A stretch of DNA of 64,000 nucleotides from Ulota crispa (taxonomy: Eukaryota; Streptophyta; Bryopsida; Orthotrichales; Orthotrichaceae), in the NCBI GenBank assembly GCA_963920765.1, contig OY987246.1, positions 17,666,868 through 17,730,867 on the forward strand, written 5' to 3'. The notes below the pieces were generated by a model that saw only the letters and a program-made list of their open reading frames with translations, made no database searches and had not been told where the DNA came from. The stretch's first letter is position 1; each line of letters starts with the position of its first letter. Below are positions 58,730-64,000 of the stretch, one piece after another. The position numbers and the translations under genes are program-made.

Positions 58730-61245
58730 GGATGTAGCCTATGTCACACAATCCAAATTTAAAATCTTTCATTATGTATTCTTCAATTTGCCATGATATG
58801 CAAAGAGCTTTATTCTTAACTTCTTTCAAAGATGATATTGCCTGACCTTTACAAATTACACGATTTTCCTTATTTTTTGTAAAGATTTGAAATTATGGTA
58901 AAATTTTGAGGAAGGAATAAAGAAATGTAGTAATAAAAGTCCTGGAATTTTCATCGTGTGTATATTATAAAGCATAACCATGTAATGCAAATAAAAGCTT
59001 CATCCCATTTTTTGTTTAAATAAACGGTTACAAATATCAACATGAAATTGCAATTTAATATGCATTTTAAATGAATTACCAATTTTCAAGTGGAATAGAA
59101 ATATAAACTAGATGTTGGAAGCTTCGTATAGTTGGTTTGCTCAAAAGCAAAGAAAGTATTTTGAACGTCAAAATCAACTTTACAAAAAAAACTAACAAAC
59201 ATTCATATTGCTAAAATATATTACATAATTAAAACATATAGTCATTTAAATGTTGTTTTGTATATTAGTAATATAAAAAAACCTTACATGAATTTAACTC
59301 AACTATGTAAATATATTGTACCTGTTGATAAACTGTATAGTCGGATGCCGTAACCTTACCACAAATGGCTTATTTGAGCCATTCAATTTCTTTTGTAAAT
59401 TAGGGTGTATAATTGGCATATTTTGATAAGCAACATTATCATTGCATCCTTTCAAAGTTCCAATCAAGTATACCAAAAATTAATTACAAAGAAAGCAAAA
59501 CTTCCTTTGTGGTGAGTTTTTGAATTGAATATTCTTGATTTTATATTGTATTTTATTAAATATATTTGGTGATGAATTTTTTTAAATTGATTGAGGAGAT
59601 ATGTAGAGAACATCCATATGTATGTGTTCCCTCAAACAAGCATCTCCAAAAATGTTTCACAATTTTTTCTATAGAGGTTTTAATGTCAAAGGGACAATGC
59701 CCAATTTTTGTAAAAATCAATACTTCTTTATTTTAGTTAGATTTTGGCAAAGTAATTGTACCATCAAGCTCAAATGTCCAAAATTAGATACCATGCAAGA
59801 TATCATGTGAGGGACATGAGAGGCCCATCTTCATCAAAGGATAAGTTCTCACACTCCGCTAGTTTCTGCTTCCCTTTGTCAAGGGGAGTTGGAGTAGTAG
59901 ATAGATTCAAGCCATTAGAAGAGAGAGCAACCACTCAACACATTCAAAAGTCGACAACAAAATCATAGGCAGCATAGCCTCTATCAACTTGACAGCTAGG
60001 TTAGACCTACAACAATTCACTTTGCTTTTTGCCCTACGTCTACGAGGTATGTTACAAACTAACATCCCCTTGCTATTGCTGAACGTCCCAAGTGCAAATG
60101 TGCAAGCCTCCTTCAATACACTATAACTATCGACTATAGACTTATTAGCTCTTGTCAAAAGCAGCCCACTAGAAGAACTCAATCCAATGCTTGAGACTCT
60201 AGCATAATATATATGTAACGCTGACCTTGGACACATTGTGAAGGAGATGGACATGGAGACAATAGTAAACACATGCAAACTATATGCACAAAAAAAGGGC
60301 TTGAGGAGATCAAACCTAAACCCTAAACATGCAATTTAGAGACAACAAGTCCAACTTCAAAGGCAAGCAATCACTAATCCACAATGACAAACTTATCTAT
60401 ACTCAAACTTCCATTGTAAAACGCCTCCAATTTCTAATGCAAGTTACAACTATGTTGTAAATTGAAACCTTGCAAGATATGCACAGAAAAAAAGCTCAAG
60501 GAGATCACAACTAAATTCTAAACACCAACTTCAAAGGCAGACAATCTAGATTCCCAAAAGAGAGTAAGCCCGTCACCTAGAGCATTGAGCAAACAAAAGT
60601 AAGGGAATTCAATGATCAATCCAATGTTAAACCTCCAAGATCCCAAACAAAATCAACGTCAAGGTCACAAACTAAGGCTGCTTACAACTCCATAAGTAAA
60701 CAATTGCTCTCTCAATCTTCCTCAAGTTTCAAGAAACAATTGACAAACACTAGTGTTTGCAAAATGCAAGAACAAAAATGGCGATAGAAACCAGAGAAAT
60801 TGTTGGTGATAAGTGGAGTAAAGGACAATGAAAATCATGAAAAAAGCTAAAGACAAGAGCTTCCAACACAGCGGTTTCAGGAGGAAGGAGGTGATTGCAG
60901 CTGGCAAAACAAGCAATGGTGTGGTGCTTCCTGGTGACATGTCCAGGTTTAAAAAAAAATAATATACAGACTCTACATCTGGCAAAAGGACTTCTAAAGT
61001 AAATGATTGTGGCCGTCATAAGTGGGAAAAGGGGGCTAAAGTAGTCCCTTGAAGGGAGAATTTTGGCAAATAACTCTCAATGAAAACAATGACTCTGGCT
61101 CTAATTTAGCCACCCTAATTTTTGTTTGTTTTCTAGCTATTTATTGCCTGAAACAAAAACATTGGTATGGACATAATTGACTCTCCATTGCACCATGTAT
61201 GGGTAATTTAGGAAGGGTGTGCTGTGGAAACATGCCAACTCCGGA
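58730..61245. other. AT-rich stretch without supported gene
   Basis: Two related blocks, at about 60285-60380 (AAAAGGGCTTGAGGAGATCA...AACTTCAAAGGCAAGCAATC) and 60485-60550 (AAAAGCTCAAGGAGATCACA...AACTTCAAAGGCAGACAATC), form a short tandem-like duplication. A 123-codon minus frame (59907-60278) and two overlapping minus frames at 60722-61019 lack motifs and splice support. Confidence 0.35.
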
Positions 61246-62935
61246 CACTAGTAGAAAACTCCATCCAAAACAACATAAAATCAACAAGTTCTTGTTGTTT
61301 TGGGCACTTGCACGCGCTAATTGACTAATTTAACAAAATTCTATAAAAAACTAATTATGTTCTATTGATTTGGACACCATTGTCTAAATCAACAGAAATT
61401 TTAGAATCTTTCAAATTTTATTTTGGAATCTTTGAGAATCTTTCAAAAATCATTAAGAATCTTTTTGAAATCTTTGAGAATCTTTGAGAATCTTTAAGAA
61501 TCTTTGAGAATCTTTAAGAATCTTTGAGAATCTTTGAGAATCTTTGAGAATCTTTTTGTTATGAGTCTCCAAATAAGCATATCACAATAATTTATCACTA
61601 CGCTTTTGCTTTTTGGAGAATCCTGCTACTAATGAACTTGTGGCCTGGCTAGCCTACCCTACGATCATTTGTTTGAAGTTCAAGGTAGTTACCCTGTTCT
61701 TGAGTCGGATTATTGCGAAAACTTGAGAAACGAGCAATACTGCGGGAGGTGGAACATGCACATAGAATGTAGTGAAAACAACTACTTTCTTGGCCTCTTT
61801 TACTGTATTCCTAGAATGCCTATGATTAGAAATCAAGCTAATCATACTCATCCTCATTGACTTGTAGTCTAGCCCCTAGTAAGGGTTCAGCATACCGAAG
61901 GTGATTGGGCACCGAAGCTTTAACTTGTTAACCAAAGTGTTCCTCTTGGTTTTCTTCCTGCGATCATTTTGCTATGAATTCCGGGTTGCCACTCCCATCT
62001 GATGATTGAGAGTTTGCGGGACATTACCGCGCAACAGGGATTACACCTGCATCCGACAAGAGTTACAATACTAAGTTCTGGCCAAAAAAAATCCAGATTT
62101 TTTTTAGTACTTTTAGGTTTGTGGGCCAATGGATCGCACTAATTTTGCACCTTCTAGCATAACAATTTCATTTTTGTCTCTGTCAAAACAATGACCATTC
62201 AAGGGCTGATCAATCAAAATGAGGCCAACCCAACCATTTAGCCAAGTGATGTTATATTCATTTCATGTGGTTAAAACACAAATGAAGGCAGAAAGACGTG
62301 TTCTATTTACACAATCTCGACTAATGGAGCAAGCCAGGAGAGATTGGAGTCGTATGGCTGAGAGTTGTGCCTCATACTCAGTTTCATGAGGAATGCAATT
62401 ACTATGTAATTGCGGGCATAGCAAAAATCTATTTTTTTTGACCTTTTATCACGTTTATGTAATCTTTTATAAGACAAGTAAAATTGGAATCTTTGAGAAT
62501 CTTCTTGTAATCTTTTTGGAATTCATTAAAATACTTCAAAATCTTATATACATATAAAAACCCTTACAATCTTTTTGGGTTTTGGAATCTTTTCAAAATA
62601 TTTTTGAACTTCATTGAAATATATTAAACTTTGAAAAATAAAAGAATCTTTCAAATTCTTTTAGAATCTTTAGTTTATGTTGTATATTGATTTTTTTTCC
62701 TTCACTTTTCACAATTTGACATGATTTGAAATTAGTAGACTCTGAAGTCTACTTAAAGAATGCATGTTTATGAAAACTTGGTTTTTTTGGTTGTTTTGAT
62801 TTTGTTAACTGAGTTAAAATTTTTATTGAAATCAATAGGGTTTTTTTAGATTAACAGATTTTTGTCCAAGTGAATAATAAAGTGAACTCAATCAAAGCAA
62901 TCAAAATAACAGAAATACCCAAGTTTCTACTAGTG
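61246..62935. mobile_element. CACTA-type element, 1.7 kb
   Basis: Left CACTAGTAGAAAACTCC, right GTTTCTACTAGTG. Subterminal direct and inverted copies of AATCTTTGAGAATCTT lie at both ends (61438-61556; 62488-62510). Flanks GGA and ATG do not match, so the pairing of these two ends is not proven. About 900 bp of interior is unrelated to the ends and may be captured sequence. Confidence 0.65.
61471..61550. repeat. 10-bp tandem array in CACTA subterminal region
   Basis: Eight units of TCTTTGAGAA (two read TCTTTAAGAA), exact period 10, with degenerate units either side. Subterminal arrays of this kind are transposase-binding sites in known CACTA elements; role here inferred. Confidence 0.85.
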
Positions 62936-64000
62936 ATGACCAAAACAACAAAAAATCAACAGGTTCTTGTTGATTTTGGACACTTTTGAACACAACTTGA
63001 CTAATTCAAGAAAATTTCTTATAGAAAATACAACATTCTATTGTATTAGATACCACAATTTCTTTATGAAAAAATATTAAAAAATGCCCCGCAATTCTTT
63101 GAAAAATGAAAATTCATCCCTCAAAGATTTAAACTATCAAAAATACCCTTGACTTTTTGAAAAAACACCAATTCTACCCCTAATATTTTGGAAAAATATT
63201 AAAAATGCTCCTCAACTATTTTGAATTATCAAGTATATCCTTGTGTTATTTGAAAAAACATTTTTTACCTTTGGTTTTGTGTAAAATGGCAGTTAATCTT
63301 TACTCTTGGATTTTGAAAATACCATAAATACATCTTGTGTTTTTGTGCCTTTTTCTTGCAATTCTATTTCAAATTCTAAAAAGAAACACAGTGCAATTGA
63401 TGCAATAGTTTTTGCAATGATAAATCTATATGTAAATATTCTACAAAGAGTTTGAAGAACTTGACTATAAGATTGAGTTTGCATTTAACTTGATTCTATT
63501 TTTGTAATTTTCATTGTCATTCTAGTAATTACAAAAATTTGTAACAAAAAACAAAGAATTATGGAAACTTCCAATATCCTCAAAAATAACCAAAGATATA
63601 GTTTAATTGATATTTTGATACAAAAGTGAAGGTAAGTTTTATATTTCAAGTAACACAAGAGTATATTTGATATTTCAAAATAAAAAGCATTTTTGGTATT
63701 ATCTAAAACTAGGGGTATAGTTGATATTTTTACAAAAAGCAAGAGTACTTTTTATATTTTCTCTTCTTGTATTAACCAAATTAACAAAAAAATAAAAATC
63801 TTATGAAAAGTTTTTGGAATCTTCATAAAAGATTCAAAGATCTTCAAAATATTATAGAATTCTGTTTAATCTTTTGGATCCTTTGAAAGTTTGATTGTAT
63901 GATTGCAAGGTTTTTGTTTCCATAACAATTCAAAATTTGATGTTTTTTAAAGCTAGCAAACTATGGAGGTTATTTTAACCTTCTAAGAGTTTTGTTTTAA
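62936..64000. mobile_element. Second CACTA-related subterminal region plus fold-back sequence
   Basis: 62940-63040 repeats the left subterminal sequence of 61266-61370 (AAAATCAACAGGTTCTTGTT, TGACTAATT). About 63180-63270 and 63640-63730 are inverted (TATCCTTGTGTTATTTGA against TAACACAAGAGTATATTTGA). 63790-63880 again has AATCTT-rich units. Likely part of a larger or nested CACTA element running off the right edge. Confidence 0.5.

Noticed and set aside
60315-60335. Telomere-like CCTAAACCCTAAAC
   Set aside because: Only about two units, no array.
1-64000. CRISPR arrays, tRNA or rRNA genes, viral integrations, bacterial genes
   Set aside because: No regularly spaced repeats with unique spacers, no cloverleaf or rRNA sequence, and no recognisable viral or bacterial coding sequence were found by eye.

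Overview
This is a stretch of nuclear DNA from a plant genome: AT-rich, intron-bearing and packed with short dispersed repeats. The plant assignment rests on one well-recognised gene at the left edge, a TRM/LONGIFOLIA-type protein with a DUF4378 domain, a streptophyte family. The rest is mostly miniature transposon debris. I cannot place the species; the repeat content fits a large genome, and nothing here is bacterial, viral or organellar.

Layout. (1) 1-5134, minus strand: TRM-like gene, four exons in view, C-terminus running off the left edge. Its first intron looks like a GC-AG intron, and its DUF4378 exon holds an in-frame tandem duplication of about 81 codons. (2) 5135-7379: upstream and unique sequence plus one dispersed repeat. 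(3) 7380-49845: a transposon graveyard. The dominant family has ends starting TTAA-CCCCTAAAGGMCC and finishing GGKCCTTTAGGGG-TTAA, the target and end signature of piggyBac-type elements. I count 16 copies from 78 bp to about 1.7 kb, covering roughly 14 kb of the window. Several are nearly complete hairpins. Among them lie elements with TA-flanked TACACTGAATATTGC ends, TTA-flanked GAGCATCTCTA ends (PIF/Harbinger-like), AAGGTAGG ends, one CACTA element with a perfect TCA duplication and one hAT-like element with a perfect 8-bp duplication. Nesting is common and gives a relative age order. A likely solo LTR lies at 35512-36050. A decayed protein-coding element lies at 37784-39651 on the minus strand. 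(4) About 49846-57025, minus strand: a second candidate gene, seen as short exons with good splice signals and compatible phases, of a family I do not recognise; its introns are filled with the same MITE families. (5) 57026-64000: a fold-back repeat, another TTAA element, unassigned AT-rich DNA, and a 1.7-kb CACTA-type element with a 10-bp subterminal array.

The two genes have no evident functional link. Both are minus-strand and both have a locally GC-richer first exon; everything between them is explained by transposon insertion and decay. No tRNA, rRNA, CRISPR or operon structure was seen. Intron-exon models were built by hand from reading frame, splice dinucleotides and phase, without transcripts.
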